The notes: generated by a model not told the origin, from the sequence alone. Shown: positions 27,558 to 37,710, numbered from the stretch's first letter. The stretch is 64,000 nucleotides of DNA from DATFKA01 sp042095835 (GCA_042095835.1 JBELML010000011.1:24193-88192), one strand, 5' to 3'. Made by a program: numbers and translations.

Positions 27558-29294
27558 TTAAAAACGGTAAGCAATGGTGGATAACGGTGGCAACTTCATG
27601 GAAACTTTATCTGCAAAATGCAAGGTCTCCTCTGTACCAAAAACACCTTTTAAACTAAAACTTGGTTCCAAATCGAGACCCAATAATAAAGCACCAGGAA
27701 AACTAAGTTCAAAAAGTACTTCTTGGGAAGCGCTAAAATTGTTTAACAACAGCAGATGCTCCCCATTGTACCAACGCAGGTAGGACAATACCTTATCGGT
27801 ATAGCCCGACTTGCCTTCTAGATGGGGATTCAAATCATAAAAATAGCCCTGGGTAATCGCTGAATACTGTCTGGAGAAGTGTAGCAACTTTTGATAAAAC
27901 TCCCTAAGTGAGCGCTGGCTTTCATCCAATTGCCCACCATCATAAGCACCATCATTGACCCATTTCTGATGCTCCCGAACGCCCCAATAATCAAAAATAG
28001 TAGTGCGCCCATCATCTTTACTAAACCCAGCCTCGCCTAAAGCTGGCTCGCCAAATTCCTGTCCAGAATAAATCATCACTGGTCCAGTGTGCCAAGTAGC
28101 AGAAACGAACATGGCCGGCCGCGCAAGATGGGGATCACCAGCAAAAAAACGCGAAGCGATACGCTGTTCATCGTGATTTTCAAGAAAGCGCAGCATGTGT
28201 TTGTTTATACCACGCAAATGTTGCCAAATACCTGTTAACCAATGAGTACTACCATCTTCGGTCATGATTTTCTTTAAGGTATCGTACAATTGTACTTTGT
28301 CATACAGATAATCAAAGTGACCAAATTGGATGTATTCTCGGTATTGATTTTGGTCGTAAATTTCACCAATAAACAATAGCTCAGGGAAATCTACTTTCAA
28401 GCTTGGTATACACCAATGCCAAAATTCAACTGGTACCATATGTACCATATCACAACGAAAACCGTCAACACCTTTTTCTGCCCAAAATCGTAAAATGGCC
28501 AACATCTTAAGCCAAGTATCTGGAATAGGGTCAAAATGCTGTTGCCCTCCATTTTGGTAATCTACACCGTAATTCAACTTGACCGTTTCATACCAATCAT
28601 TAACCGAGGGATTGGGACGAAAGACGTCATTTCCTGTGGCTTTGGCCGGCTCCTCAAAATAGGATTCATCCTGATAGGGGCCCACTAAATCTGGTCCCAG
28701 CGGCTGGATACCAGAAGGCACCTGAAATGCTTGCCCTGGAAAATAATAATAATTATTCTGAGGATGGAAATGCACCTTTGTATCATCATCAAAGCCAAAC
28801 ATTTTAGCTCCTGTATCTTTCTGCTTAGAGCTATAGTTTCTGGCCACGTGATTCGGCACAAAATCGATGAGCACTTTCAAGTCGTGGGCGTGGGTTCGCT
28901 GAACTAGAGCCTCAAATTCTTGCATTCGCTGGCTAGGTTCCACAGCCAAATCGGGATCTACATCGTAATAATCCTTTACCGCATAAGGCGAACCAGCCCG
29001 GCCTTTTACGATATCTGCATCATCAGCTGCGATACCGTAGGCCGTATAGTCGGTCATGGTCGCATGCTCGATCACACCAGTATACCATAGATGGGTAAGC
29101 CCAAAGTCTTTTAATGCTTTCAAGGCTTGATCATTGATATCATTAAATTTTCCACAGCCATTTTCGGCAATGGTACCCCAAGGTTTATTCTCTGATTTTG
29201 TATTAGAAAATAAGCGTACTAAAAGCTGATAGATCACCAGTTTGTGATCTTGATCTCCCTCAAAAAGAAAATGTTGGTCAAGTTGTAAAGACAT
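27558..29294 (-). CDS. GH13 alpha-amylase-family glycoside hydrolase
   Basis: This 578-residue protein has no visible signal peptide and is probably cytosolic. The GH13 conserved regions are LIDFVPNHVAR, GVDGFRCDMVHMV (nucleophile Asp), LLFIGEIYD (acid/base Glu) and FLENHDEQRIASR (transition-state Asp). The opening (HKLVIYQLLVRLFSN) is like other Bacteroidota alpha-amylase-family enzymes acting on alpha-glucans. Its stop lies 9 bases before the sulfatase start codon and the gene is 23 bases after the BNR-repeat gene, so an operon is likely. Confidence 0.94.
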   Translation of the reverse strand: MSLQLDQHFLFEGDQDHKLVIYQLLVRLFSNTKSENKPWGTIAENGCGKFNDINDQALKALKDFGLTHLWYTGVIEHATMTDYTAYGIAADDADIVKGRAGSPYAVKDYYDVDPDLAVEPSQRMQEFEALVQRTHAHDLKVLIDFVPNHVARNYSSKQKDTGAKMFGFDDDTKVHFHPQNNYYYFPGQAFQVPSGIQPLGPDLVGPYQDESYFEEPAKATGNDVFRPNPSVNDWYETVKLNYGVDYQNGGQQHFDPIPDTWLKMLAILRFWAEKGVDGFRCDMVHMVPVEFWHWCIPSLKVDFPELLFIGEIYDQNQYREYIQFGHFDYLYDKVQLYDTLKKIMTEDGSTHWLTGIWQHLRGINKHMLRFLENHDEQRIASRFFAGDPHLARPAMFVSATWHTGPVMIYSGQEFGEPALGEAGFSKDDGRTTIFDYWGVREHQKWVNDGAYDGGQLDESQRSLREFYQKLLHFSRQYSAITQGYFYDLNPHLEGKSGYTDKVLSYLRWYNGEHLLLLNNFSASQEVLFELSFPGALLLGLDLEPSFSLKGVFGTEETLHFADKVSMKLPPLSTIAYRF

Positions 29295-29317
29295 AAGGAC
29301 TTTGGCTTTCTAGTAGA

Positions 29318-32300
29318 TTATTGTTTTAAAATATCCGTAAATATTGGTTTGAGGTATAACAATTGTCCCTGTAATTCTTGCACTGCTTTTTGGGTTTGGC
29401 TAGTTGGTTTGGCATCTGCTCCCTGCAAAACATTCAATAAAAAGAGAAATTTATGCCTTAGACCAACTAAAGTCTCCTCTTCTTGGTTCGAGGCATAGAT
29501 GCTGCCGTAGAGTATATCTGGGTCTCCAACTTCTCCACTGCCCCTAATGGCTAAAAGCTGGCCGCGCTTAGTAGCTGTCAAGCGATCCGTCCTAAGCAAG
29601 GCATCAATTTCGGCTATCATGGCATAAATATCCTCCGAAGCTTGGTAACAAGCCATCGATAATGTAGTCTGTAAAGCAAGATCTCGCTCCGAAATCTCTA
29701 CCCTTGGGTCCATACGTACATGAATATCACGTACGCTAAATACGCCATCGACGTTCAGTCTTAGCGCATAAACTCCAGGAGCTACAAATGGTCCATGAGG
29801 CCCCGAAGGAGTTCGGTCCTTTACCGCTGCAATGGAGAACTGTCGGCGCGTCCCTTGTGGAGGCGTATATCGCAAATCCCAAATAAAGCGGTGGTGTCCT
29901 TTAGTTGTTCCCAAAACATCAATTGCTTTCATCCAGTAAGTAGGATGCGGTAAGGTATTGGGATCAATATTTTCAAGGGGATCGTCAGAACGGTATTCTC
30001 TGATGAGTTCTCCATTTCTATCAAGGATTTGAATCGATACTTCAGAAGCATCATCTGGCAAAAAATAATCGACAATTGCTCCGTCTGGTGGGTTTTGACC
30101 CGCAGGTTCCTCAGGAGGCAAAGGGGTGTCGGAAAACATATTCCAGCGTACTCTAGTAGCTATCGAAGGCTCGAAAAGATGGACCTCATTTTCTTTTATT
30201 TTAGCTAGCTCCCGTAAAGGGTGGACTCCATCTAAAATCCATATAGATCTGCCGTGTGTACCCACTACCAAATCATCATCTTTGATGATTAAATCTCTGA
30301 TAGAGGTTGCGGGCATGTTATTGCGTAAAGATTGCCATTGATAACCATTATCTGCCGAAAAGTAAATCTCTCTTTCCGTACCAGCATATAGAAGACCGGC
30401 TTGTTTGGGATCTTCTCTCACCACATTCACTGGTCCATTTGGATTCATACCAGTAGTGACCAATTCCCAGGATTTCCCATAATCGTCGGTCCGATAGATA
30501 TATGGCTGCATATCGTCTTTGCGAATGGCGTTGACAGCCATAAAAGCGGTACCTTTTGCAAAATGCCCAGCATCCAATTGCGCTACCTTGTCCCAGGGTC
30601 CCATTTCAGGCGGAGTGACGTTCTGCCAGGATGCGCCACCATCTTGGGTGAGATGAACTAGGCCATCATCCGTCCCTGCCCAGATAATATCCTCATCCAA
30701 TGGAGAGGGTGCTACTGAATAAATAACGCCTCGCCTAGGCATGGTCTCCATTTCTGGGGTTTTAAAATCACCAACACTCGCTGGTACTTCAGGCTGTACT
30801 CTACTCAAATCAGGGCTAATGATATCCCAGTGCTGGCCGCCGTCGGTCGTTTGCCAAAGAACATTGGTAGCAAACAACAACTTATCATCATTAGCAGGAT
30901 GAAAAAGAAGCGGCATCGTTCTTAAAATACGGTACTTGCCTGACCTTAGCGCCTCGGGGGCAATATTCTGAGTCTGCCCCGTCTTTTTGTTAAAACGAAC
31001 CACCCGACCACCGTAGATAATATTGGGGTCTTTAGGGTCTGGAGCGATGTAGGCATATTCGTCGGCACCTACGCCCATCCAATCTCTAAAACTGATCTGT
31101 CCGCCATTACCTCTGCTAGCAGTTCCAATGGCACCACTCTCCTGTTGGCCACCGTAGACCCAATACGGAAAAGCATTGTCGGCAGTAACATGGTAGATTT
31201 GCGCAGTGGGTTGGTTGTACCAGCTGCTCCAGGTCCGACCACCATTAACGCTGATCGTCGCTCCCTGATCCGCAGCAAAAACCATGATATCAGGATGCAA
31301 GGGATTAATCCATATTCGATGGTAATCATCTCCCCCTGGAGCACCTTTGATGGATCTCCAGCTTGCACCTCCATCATCTGATTGATAAGCAGCAATATTG
31401 CCTACAAATAATCGATCTGGGTTAGTGGGATGTACCTTAATTTCGGCAAAATCATCTCCCCTGCCCCAAAGTCGACGATCTCCATTCACAAAAGTCCAAG
31501 TCGATCCGGCATCTGTGCTTTTATAAATCCCTCCACCTTCTCTGGCATCCACGCAAGCAAAAATCAAGTTGGGATTAGATGGAGCAATGCCTATACCTAC
31601 TCGTCCGAGTCCTTGTTCTTTGGTAGGAAGACCTTGACTTAGTAGTGTCCAATTATCGCCACCATCGGTAGACTTGTATAATCCACAATTTTCACCTCTT
31701 AATCTTGCATTTTCCCAAGGCCCTTCTCTATGCTCCCACAGGGCTGCATAAACGACATCTGGATTAAGGGGATCAAATTCTACTTGGGTGGCGCCTGTAT
31801 TATGATTGATGTATAAAATCTTCTCCCAGGTTTCTCCACCGTCTTTTGTGCGGAAGATACCTCTTTCTTCATTCGGTCCATAAGGGTGCCCTAAACCTGC
31901 TACGTACACTACGTTGGGGTCTTCTGGATGAATAATCACCCGAGCTACCTGCTGTATATCGCCTAGCCCAATGTGTTTCCAAGTCTCCCCACCGTCTGTA
32001 GATTTAAACATACCATCTCCTACCCCCAAATCAGGTCGATGTAATCCCTCTCCACTACCCAAGTATAAGATATTGGGATCTGTTGGTGCTACCGCAACGT
32101 CTCCTACTGAACCCGTTGGAGCATCATCAAAAATAGGATTCCAGGTACGTCCATAGTCATCTGTTTTCCAGACTCCACCGTTATTGACCCCTACATAAAA
32201 TACATTGGGCTGATCTGGGATACCAACAGCTCCTACGGTACGGCTCGCTCTGAAAGGTCCGATTAGTCGGTACTCTAAATTTTGGTAAGCTTTTTCAGGT

Positions 32301-32362
32301 ATCTGTCCAAAAATGGAGTTGATCATAAAAAAGAGCAATAGAGAAAGGAGATATCGCTTCAT
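29318..32362 (-). CDS. Secreted BNR/VPS10-sortilin-like beta-propeller protein
   Basis: This protein is about 1014 residues from the Met at 32362, where a clear signal peptide begins (KRYLLSLLLFFMINSIFGQ); a reading from 32425 adds 21 residues. The body holds many BNR/Asp-box turns (STDGGETWKHI, KSTDGGDNWTLL, TTDGGQHWDII), giving the VPS10-like ten-bladed propeller of bacterial glycosyl-hydrolase-like exported proteins. The C-terminal ~200 residues have a beta-sandwich part (VSIQILDRNGELIREY) and a helical end. The family is large in Bacteroidota; its activity is unproven. It is in a tail-to-head run with the S41 peptidase, GH13 and sulfatase genes. Confidence 0.92.
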   Translation of the reverse strand: MKRYLLSLLLFFMINSIFGQIPEKAYQNLEYRLIGPFRASRTVGAVGIPDQPNVFYVGVNNGGVWKTDDYGRTWNPIFDDAPTGSVGDVAVAPTDPNILYLGSGEGLHRPDLGVGDGMFKSTDGGETWKHIGLGDIQQVARVIIHPEDPNVVYVAGLGHPYGPNEERGIFRTKDGGETWEKILYINHNTGATQVEFDPLNPDVVYAALWEHREGPWENARLRGENCGLYKSTDGGDNWTLLSQGLPTKEQGLGRVGIGIAPSNPNLIFACVDAREGGGIYKSTDAGSTWTFVNGDRRLWGRGDDFAEIKVHPTNPDRLFVGNIAAYQSDDGGASWRSIKGAPGGDDYHRIWINPLHPDIMVFAADQGATISVNGGRTWSSWYNQPTAQIYHVTADNAFPYWVYGGQQESGAIGTASRGNGGQISFRDWMGVGADEYAYIAPDPKDPNIIYGGRVVRFNKKTGQTQNIAPEALRSGKYRILRTMPLLFHPANDDKLLFATNVLWQTTDGGQHWDIISPDLSRVQPEVPASVGDFKTPEMETMPRRGVIYSVAPSPLDEDIIWAGTDDGLVHLTQDGGASWQNVTPPEMGPWDKVAQLDAGHFAKGTAFMAVNAIRKDDMQPYIYRTDDYGKSWELVTTGMNPNGPVNVVREDPKQAGLLYAGTEREIYFSADNGYQWQSLRNNMPATSIRDLIIKDDDLVVGTHGRSIWILDGVHPLRELAKIKENEVHLFEPSIATRVRWNMFSDTPLPPEEPAGQNPPDGAIVDYFLPDDASEVSIQILDRNGELIREYRSDDPLENIDPNTLPHPTYWMKAIDVLGTTKGHHRFIWDLRYTPPQGTRRQFSIAAVKDRTPSGPHGPFVAPGVYALRLNVDGVFSVRDIHVRMDPRVEISERDLALQTTLSMACYQASEDIYAMIAEIDALLRTDRLTATKRGQLLAIRGSGEVGDPDILYGSIYASNQEEETLVGLRHKFLFLLNVLQGADAKPTSQTQKAVQELQGQLLYLKPIFTDILKQ

Positions 32363-32448
32363 TGAAGTTTTATAAAAAAGGTAAGCTAATATCTGGTCTT
32401 TGCCAAATATTAGCCCCGCCAACAAATCCTAAGGCTTAAAATAAATTG

Positions 32449-33897
32449 CTAGCGATTAGATTTTATTAATTCCAGCGTGAACTGCATTTCTACATCTCTC
32501 CCTTCAATAATATCTTCAATACTTGGAATAAGGATATGGTCTGGAATGACACCTCTGCCTGTATTCTCATCTGGGCGGTTAATCCCAAATTTAAGTGTAG
32601 GAATTAAGACTCGAATACCTGTATTGGGCAGATGCAAAAAAGGAGCATCTCCGGCAGTATTCTCATAGGGATTACCACCCGTTTCATTCCCGATAAATAT
32701 ACCCAATCGATGGGCCTGCAATAAGCCGGATAAATCTCCTGTAGCCGAATGCGACTTTTCATTAATTAGAACGTACAGTTGCCCCTGATAATGAGGTGTC
32801 AATGGATCGGCAGGAACCAAACTTGCATCTTTTTTCAGGTGGAATCGATCGCCGCGTTTGATCATTTTCTTCTGGGCGAATTTTTCGAGTTGCTTCACCT
32901 TATCGTTGGGATAATATTGATGATCTGGAATTTGGTCCGTTCTAGTACTTAATTCCTTGTAAACGATATAAGGTTCTTGTAGCAAATGGCCCAACAGTTC
33001 CATAAAAACGACCTCACTTCCACCTCCATTATTGCGCATATCCAAAATCAAATGTTGTACATTTTGCGCATGAATTTGCTCAAATGCTTCTCGAAAAAAG
33101 GACTTGAATTTTTGTTTTCCAGCTTTAATTCGACCTGGTGACCAAGACTTAACCGTCAAGGTAGCGATGTCGCCTTGGATAGCTAATTTTAATTGTTGCT
33201 TATCTGTATTAGATTGAAATCCATAGCGGGTTTTCCAAGTGGCTACCTGATCGGGCCAAGTTCTTGATGCTAAATCGTATTTTATTATCGCCCCATCTTT
33301 TTGCTTAAGCACTACTGCAAAGGTGTCTGGTTCGCCAAAAACCATTCCATATCGATCCATGAAAAGGCCCGATAATTCTCGACGGGGACTTGTCAGATTA
33401 TTACCATCTCTTTCGATCATAGGTAATAGTTGGTTAAAAATAGTGATAGCGTCGTGGCCATTAATGCTTAAGAGCTCGCTGCCAATCTCTAGGTCTTCTT
33501 TAGTTGAAAAATTCCTTCGGATATACAAACTACCATCTATCCAACGGATGCCAAGCGGTAAGAGCTTCATTTGCTCATCTACATAATTCAGACAGGCGGC
33601 TGAGGCATAAATCCCTGTATGCGCATCCTTGATTTGAGCTGAAGTTTTGCTGATCAGCGTATAAAAATCTAGTTCCGTTAACGGCGCTTGTAAAGTCGCT
33701 TTAAGTTCAGCAAAGTAGGCATCCATTTCTTCTTTGGATGTATAGGTGTAAAGTCCACCATGTACAGTTTCGAGATGATGACGAAAAATCTGTAGATCTT
33801 CCTTGAGTGCTGGAATGGTGAAGGTTTTATTTCGATCATAGGAAGGACTTTGAGCCAATAAGGTTATCGGAAAGCAAAGTAAAAGGAGGTATCGCAT
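32449..33897 (-). CDS. Secreted S41-family peptidase
   Basis: This 482-residue protein has a short signal (1-15, ending TLLAQS). A helical N-terminal domain (~25-130), a PDZ-like middle (~110-190) and the C-terminal-processing-peptidase core follow. Core motifs are LILDMRNNGGGSEVVFMELL and VLINEKSHSATGDLSGLLQ, the latter holding the probable nucleophile Ser. Such Tsp-like peptidases cleave proteins at C-terminal tails in the periplasm. It is the first gene of the run leading to the BNR, GH13 and sulfatase genes, and follows the AraC gene by 16 bases. Confidence 0.93.
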   Translation of the reverse strand: MRYLLLLCFPITLLAQSPSYDRNKTFTIPALKEDLQIFRHHLETVHGGLYTYTSKEEMDAYFAELKATLQAPLTELDFYTLISKTSAQIKDAHTGIYASAACLNYVDEQMKLLPLGIRWIDGSLYIRRNFSTKEDLEIGSELLSINGHDAITIFNQLLPMIERDGNNLTSPRRELSGLFMDRYGMVFGEPDTFAVVLKQKDGAIIKYDLASRTWPDQVATWKTRYGFQSNTDKQQLKLAIQGDIATLTVKSWSPGRIKAGKQKFKSFFREAFEQIHAQNVQHLILDMRNNGGGSEVVFMELLGHLLQEPYIVYKELSTRTDQIPDHQYYPNDKVKQLEKFAQKKMIKRGDRFHLKKDASLVPADPLTPHYQGQLYVLINEKSHSATGDLSGLLQAHRLGIFIGNETGGNPYENTAGDAPFLHLPNTGIRVLIPTLKFGINRPDENTGRGVIPDHILIPSIEDIIEGRDVEMQFTLELIKSNR

Positions 33898-33913
33898 CTT
33901 TTTAGAACCAAAG

Positions 33914-34768
33914 TTAGCTACTTCTCCAGGCTTTGTCTTGTAAAATATTGCAGTCGCTGAGATACTGGGCTGGAGTCAAACCCGTAAACTTTTTGAAATA
34001 TTTATGAAAATGACTTTGGTCATAAAAGCCACAATCATATACTGCATCCACAATGGGCCGACCTTGTCGTAATGCCCGCTTTGCCTTTTCTAACCTTTTG
34101 ATAATAATATAATTGGCTGGCGTCAGTCCTGTATGTTTCTTAAAAAGACGAAGAAAGGCGAACTTCTTCATTCCCGCAATTTGTGCTAGTCGGTCCAAGC
34201 TTATTTTTTCATCGTAATGCCCTTCAATATAAGTCAAGATGTCTTCTATTTGTCGAAGGTGTTGAGTAGCTGTAGGTCTACTTGTGTTCCCTTTATACAA
34301 AAACTGAACTAGTTTTCTTATTAAAGCCTCAAACTCCCTTTGCTGAAAGGAATGTGTGGTTTTACTCCATGCTAGTAGTTGCTGATAAAGCCTGACATCT
34401 TCGATGATTTGCTCTGAGAAATAAACTGCTTGTCCTGCATTATAATATTGCAATACTTCCGGACTCAGATAATAGGTCACAAAAGAATAATGATGATCAT
34501 TAATATTAGGATTAGCGTGTACTTGATTAGCCTGGGTCAGGGAAATATGCCCCGTTGAATTATACAGTTTTTTGCCTTCCACTTCTGTACATTCGATTCC
34601 TTTTTCGACCAGCGTAATGCATACAACATCATGAAAATGCATAGGAAAATCTTTGCCATAATCCATGGCGGTCAACACCTCAAGATTATCGAGAAAAGGA
34701 TACCTTTTTATAGCAGTTGTGGCTCCCAAGTTTTGGATATTGTTAAATTGACTTTTTAAAAACACCAA
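33914..34768 (-). CDS. AraC-family transcriptional regulator
   Basis: This 284-residue protein has an N-terminal cupin-like sensor domain (~30-150, with FPMHFHDVVCITLVEKG) and a C-terminal double helix-turn-helix (~180-280, with ISLDRLAQIAGMKKFAFLRL and FYDQSHFHKYFKKFTGLTP). It overlaps the end of the upstream methyltransferase gene by 26 bases if the first Met is used, and the effector is unknown. AraC proteins often control adjacent transport or catabolic genes, so the S41 peptidase run downstream is a possible target. Confidence 0.93.
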   Translation of the reverse strand: MVFLKSQFNNIQNLGATTAIKRYPFLDNLEVLTAMDYGKDFPMHFHDVVCITLVEKGIECTEVEGKKLYNSTGHISLTQANQVHANPNINDHHYSFVTYYLSPEVLQYYNAGQAVYFSEQIIEDVRLYQQLLAWSKTTHSFQQREFEALIRKLVQFLYKGNTSRPTATQHLRQIEDILTYIEGHYDEKISLDRLAQIAGMKKFAFLRLFKKHTGLTPANYIIIKRLEKAKRALRQGRPIVDAVYDCGFYDQSHFHKYFKKFTGLTPAQYLSDCNILQDKAWRSS

Positions 34769-35357
34769 ATAATTCGTTGCCTTGGCGTGGTGGAATCGAA
34801 TTGGATGCAGTATCTAATTGAAGCACCTCAAAAAGATCGTCAAAATACCTTAAATACTCCTCTTTGGAGCCACCAAAAGGTGGGCTACTTTGACCAGAAC
34901 GTAAAGGAAATTGGAACCATAGCCCAACAAGTAGACCTCCTGGTTTCAGCAAATCCAACATCTTTTGGGCATAGGCACGTCGGTTTTCCTTGGAAGGTGG
35001 AAAAGAGCAAAAAAAGGTCTGCTCCAAGATCAGATCATAAGCCCCCTCATGCTCAAAAAAGTTTTGATGGACTAGTTGATCTTGAGGAAAATCAGGCAAT
35101 CTTGCCTGCAGTGCCTCTAGTGGCTGAAGGGCGATATCTAAGACAAAAACCTGCTTAAATCCTTGTTCAAATAGATATTCGGCCTCATAAGCATTACCAG
35201 CACCTGGTAGCAAAATACGAAGCTGCTTATCCTCAAGCCGATCAATATACTCCTTAAGTGGCGTGGAGGGATAACCGATATCCCAGCCCGTAGTCCCCTG
35301 CACATAGCGCTGGGACCAAAAGTTCTGGGTATCTTTTGTATCATTAATGTCTAGCAT
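34743..35357 (-). CDS. TPMT-like SAM-dependent methyltransferase
   Basis: This 204-residue protein shows the thiopurine methyltransferase family pattern: FWSQRYVQGTTGWDIGYPST at the N terminus, motif I as LRILLPGAGNAYEAEYL, and the LEQTFFCSFPP segment after strand 4. It would move a methyl group from SAM to a small thiol, selenium, halide or similar acceptor. The gene overlaps the AraC gene by 26 bases and follows ribBA by 3 bases. Substrate unknown. Confidence 0.9.
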   Translation of the reverse strand: MLDINDTKDTQNFWSQRYVQGTTGWDIGYPSTPLKEYIDRLEDKQLRILLPGAGNAYEAEYLFEQGFKQVFVLDIALQPLEALQARLPDFPQDQLVHQNFFEHEGAYDLILEQTFFCSFPPSKENRRAYAQKMLDLLKPGGLLVGLWFQFPLRSGQSSPPFGGSKEEYLRYFDDLFEVLQLDTASNSIPPRQGNELFGVFKKSI

Positions 35358-35360
35358 CTT

Positions 35361-36530
35361 CTAGAATTGAACATTTTCCACAACTTCAAGTCCATAACCT
35401 GTCAGGCCAATTCGTTTCTTAGGGTTATTAGTAAGAATACGCATTTTAGAAATACCTAGATCGTGGAGAATCTGCGCCCCAACCCCAAAATCTCGCTGCA
35501 ACATATCCTCGCGCAATTCTTTAGGAGCTTCTGTACCTTCCTCTTTCGATTTTTTGTATTCTCCCAAATGCTTCAGCAAGCTCTCCGAGCTATCTTTTTC
35601 TACATGCCTCATATACAATAGAACACCTTTCTCTTCTTGGGCAATCTTGGCAATGGCACTTTGTAAGATATCTCCATAATCTTCGAACATTGTCCCAAAA
35701 ATCTCGCTGGTTTCAGAGCCTGATTGTACCCTTACTAATACGGGCTCGTCTTTTGACCATACTCCTTTTTTTATCGCCAAGTGTACATCTCCAGTGGTAA
35801 TTTGCTCGTAGGCAATCACATCAAACCCTCCATATTTGGTATCTAATTCCAACTCTAATTTGCGTCGGATAAGGCGCTCGTTTTGCATACGATAAGCCAC
35901 CAAATCCTTGATGGAGACTATTTTGAGATTAAACTTTTTAGCTAGTTGGATAAGTTCTGGTGTTCTGGCCATTGTACCATCCTCGTTCAAAATTTCCACC
36001 AAAACACCTGCGGGATAGAATCCAGCCAATTTTGCCAAATCTATAGCTGCTTCGGTATGACCAGTACGGCGAAGTACCCCGCCTTGCTTTGCTCGGAGCG
36101 GAAATATATGGCCTGGCCTGGCGTAATCAGAGGACTTAGTAGCAGGGTCGGTCAATTTCTTAATACCGGTAGAGCGATCGTAGGCAGAAATACCAGTTGT
36201 ACAACCAAAACCTATTAAATCAATAGAGACAGTAAAAGCGGTTTCATGAAGTGCCGTATTCGAGTTGACCATCATTGGTAGATCCAATTCCTCAGCGCGA
36301 CGCTCGTCAATTGGCGTACAAATTAAGCCTCGGCCATGAGTAGCCATAAAGTTGATAATCTCAGGCGTGACAACTTCGGCTGCACAGATAAAATCGCCTT
36401 CATTCTCTCTATCTTCGTCATCCACTACAATGATGACCTCTCCCCTTTTGATGGCTTCAATGGCCTCGGGAATGGTATGTAGTTGCTTGGTCGGTTCAGC
36501 TATTGCTGCGTTTTGGAGGTTGCCAGACAT
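35361..36530 (-). CDS. ribB: RibBA-type protein: intact DHBP synthase, decayed GTP cyclohydrolase II domain
   Basis: This 389-residue protein makes part of riboflavin. Residues ~18-215 form 3,4-dihydroxy-2-butanone 4-phosphate synthase with all signature segments (DDEDRENEGDFICAAE, ATHGRGLICTPI, RRTGHTEAAIDLAK). Residues ~220-389 align with GTP cyclohydrolase II but the zinc motif, SECxTGDxxxSxxCDCG in active enzymes, reads SGSETSEIFGTMFEDYG with no Cys, and the catalytic GRNIGL loop reads DSSESLL. The C-terminal LTNNPKKRIGLTGYGLEVVE is preserved. The RibA half is therefore very probably inactive and may be structural. A separate RibA should be encoded elsewhere. It overlaps the glycosyltransferase gene by 35 bases. 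Confidence 0.9.
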   Translation of the reverse strand: MSGNLQNAAIAEPTKQLHTIPEAIEAIKRGEVIIVVDDEDRENEGDFICAAEVVTPEIINFMATHGRGLICTPIDERRAEELDLPMMVNSNTALHETAFTVSIDLIGFGCTTGISAYDRSTGIKKLTDPATKSSDYARPGHIFPLRAKQGGVLRRTGHTEAAIDLAKLAGFYPAGVLVEILNEDGTMARTPELIQLAKKFNLKIVSIKDLVAYRMQNERLIRRKLELELDTKYGGFDVIAYEQITTGDVHLAIKKGVWSKDEPVLVRVQSGSETSEIFGTMFEDYGDILQSAIAKIAQEEKGVLLYMRHVEKDSSESLLKHLGEYKKSKEEGTEAPKELREDMLQRDFGVGAQILHDLGISKMRILTNNPKKRIGLTGYGLEVVENVQF

Positions 36531-37710
36531 TTGTTTTTATTCCTTTTAAATATTTAAAAAATCCTTCTAGGAGAGCTGCATTCATGTACAGAAAATAACG
36601 CAATCCTCTCAATATCTTGATATGTATGCTAAAATAAGCGAATACCTGGTCCAATGCAATAACCAGTAGTATCCCGACAATCATAATTGGGAACAAAACT
36701 GTGAATATTAGGTTCCCTAAAAGGGCCAATATTCCTGCACCCAAGATAATCCCAAAGATAAAAAAAGGGCCTAACCACCTCAAGACCTTGTGCGAAAAGA
36801 AAGCATAAGAGAGTGCTTGCAAGGGTGGCCACCATAAATGACGGAAGGTGCGCATGTTCTGAAAATTCCCGGCTGATATCCGGCGCTTCCTGCGGTATTC
36901 TTCCTTGATATCATGAGAGACGCCTTCATAGCAGATGGCTGCTAGCTCATTGATCGCCCATCCTCCTTGTTCAAAGGCTTTCATAGCTATATAAAAATCG
37001 TCTACGAGCCAATTCTCCGGCACAGGGCTAAAATGGGTTGCTCTGATGGCATAACAACCTCCAAAAGGGCCAACCATGCGACCGCCGTTGAGGCTCTCCC
37101 AATGTTTTAATCGTACTTCTGTAGAAATGTATTGATCTTCTGCTTTTGAGATGCCGCTTTCTTGCATTCCAACATGACTCATGTGGGCATCTACCAACAT
37201 AATTTTGGGATGCTTAAAATGTTTGATCAATTGGAAAAGCGTAGAAGGTTCGAGCATTACATTAGCATCTGTGATGATCAAAATGTGCTCTTGACCATCA
37301 GGAACCATAGCCGAAGCTTTAGCGACTAAGTCATTAATTACGGGTGGTTTTCCTCTCCGCTCTGAAAAAGGAAAGAAATGAAAATGGGGCCGGTTGCCCA
37401 CTAAATTGGCTACAATGCTATTGGTCTGATCGGCACTACAATCCGAACCTAGCAACACTTGAAGCTTTGAGCTAGGATATTGGAGTTGGAAAAGCGTATG
37501 TATTTTTTGAGCAATGACAGCTTCTTCATTGTATAAAGAAGAGACGATGGAAACGAAGGGTAAATCATCATCAGCAGGAGAAAAGACCAGCGAATTACTT
37601 GTCCTCTTCCGAACCTTTAACCATAGGAAAAAAGGGTATAAAAGGTAGCTATGCGCTAAACCTAAAAAAGATATTCCAAAAATCATCCAACCCAAAACCT
37701 GCATGGTCAA
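36496..37710 (-). CDS. Membrane-bound GT2 family glycosyltransferase
   Basis: This 404-residue protein has one N-terminal transmembrane helix (~5-27), a GT-A domain (~45-285) with FVSIVSSLYNEEAV, LGSDCSADQT, the DAHMSHVG and WLVDDFYIA acidic motifs and a RRKRRISAGNFQN end that stands for QxxRW, and about three C-terminal helices (~290-385). The architecture is that of processive glycosyltransferases such as cellulose/hyaluronan synthase or poly-GlcNAc synthase families. It is upstream of ribBA on the same strand and overlaps it by 35 bases. Product unknown; no export or acyltransferase genes lie beside it. Confidence 0.91.
   Translation of the reverse strand: MTMQVLGWMIFGISFLGLAHSYLLYPFFLWLKVRKRTSNSLVFSPADDDLPFVSIVSSLYNEEAVIAQKIHTLFQLQYPSSKLQVLLGSDCSADQTNSIVANLVGNRPHFHFFPFSERRGKPPVINDLVAKASAMVPDGQEHILIITDANVMLEPSTLFQLIKHFKHPKIMLVDAHMSHVGMQESGISKAEDQYISTEVRLKHWESLNGGRMVGPFGGCYAIRATHFSPVPENWLVDDFYIAMKAFEQGGWAINELAAICYEGVSHDIKEEYRRKRRISAGNFQNMRTFRHLWWPPLQALSYAFFSHKVLRWLGPFFIFGIILGAGILALLGNLIFTVLFPIMIVGILLVIALDQVFAYFSIHIKILRGLRYFLYMNAALLEGFFKYLKGIKTNVWQPPKRSNS

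Noticed and set aside
25773..29294. A polysaccharide utilisation locus (sulfatase next to GH13)
   Set aside because: No SusC/SusD pair, no hybrid two-component or other carbohydrate enzymes lie beside them; kept as an enzyme pair only.
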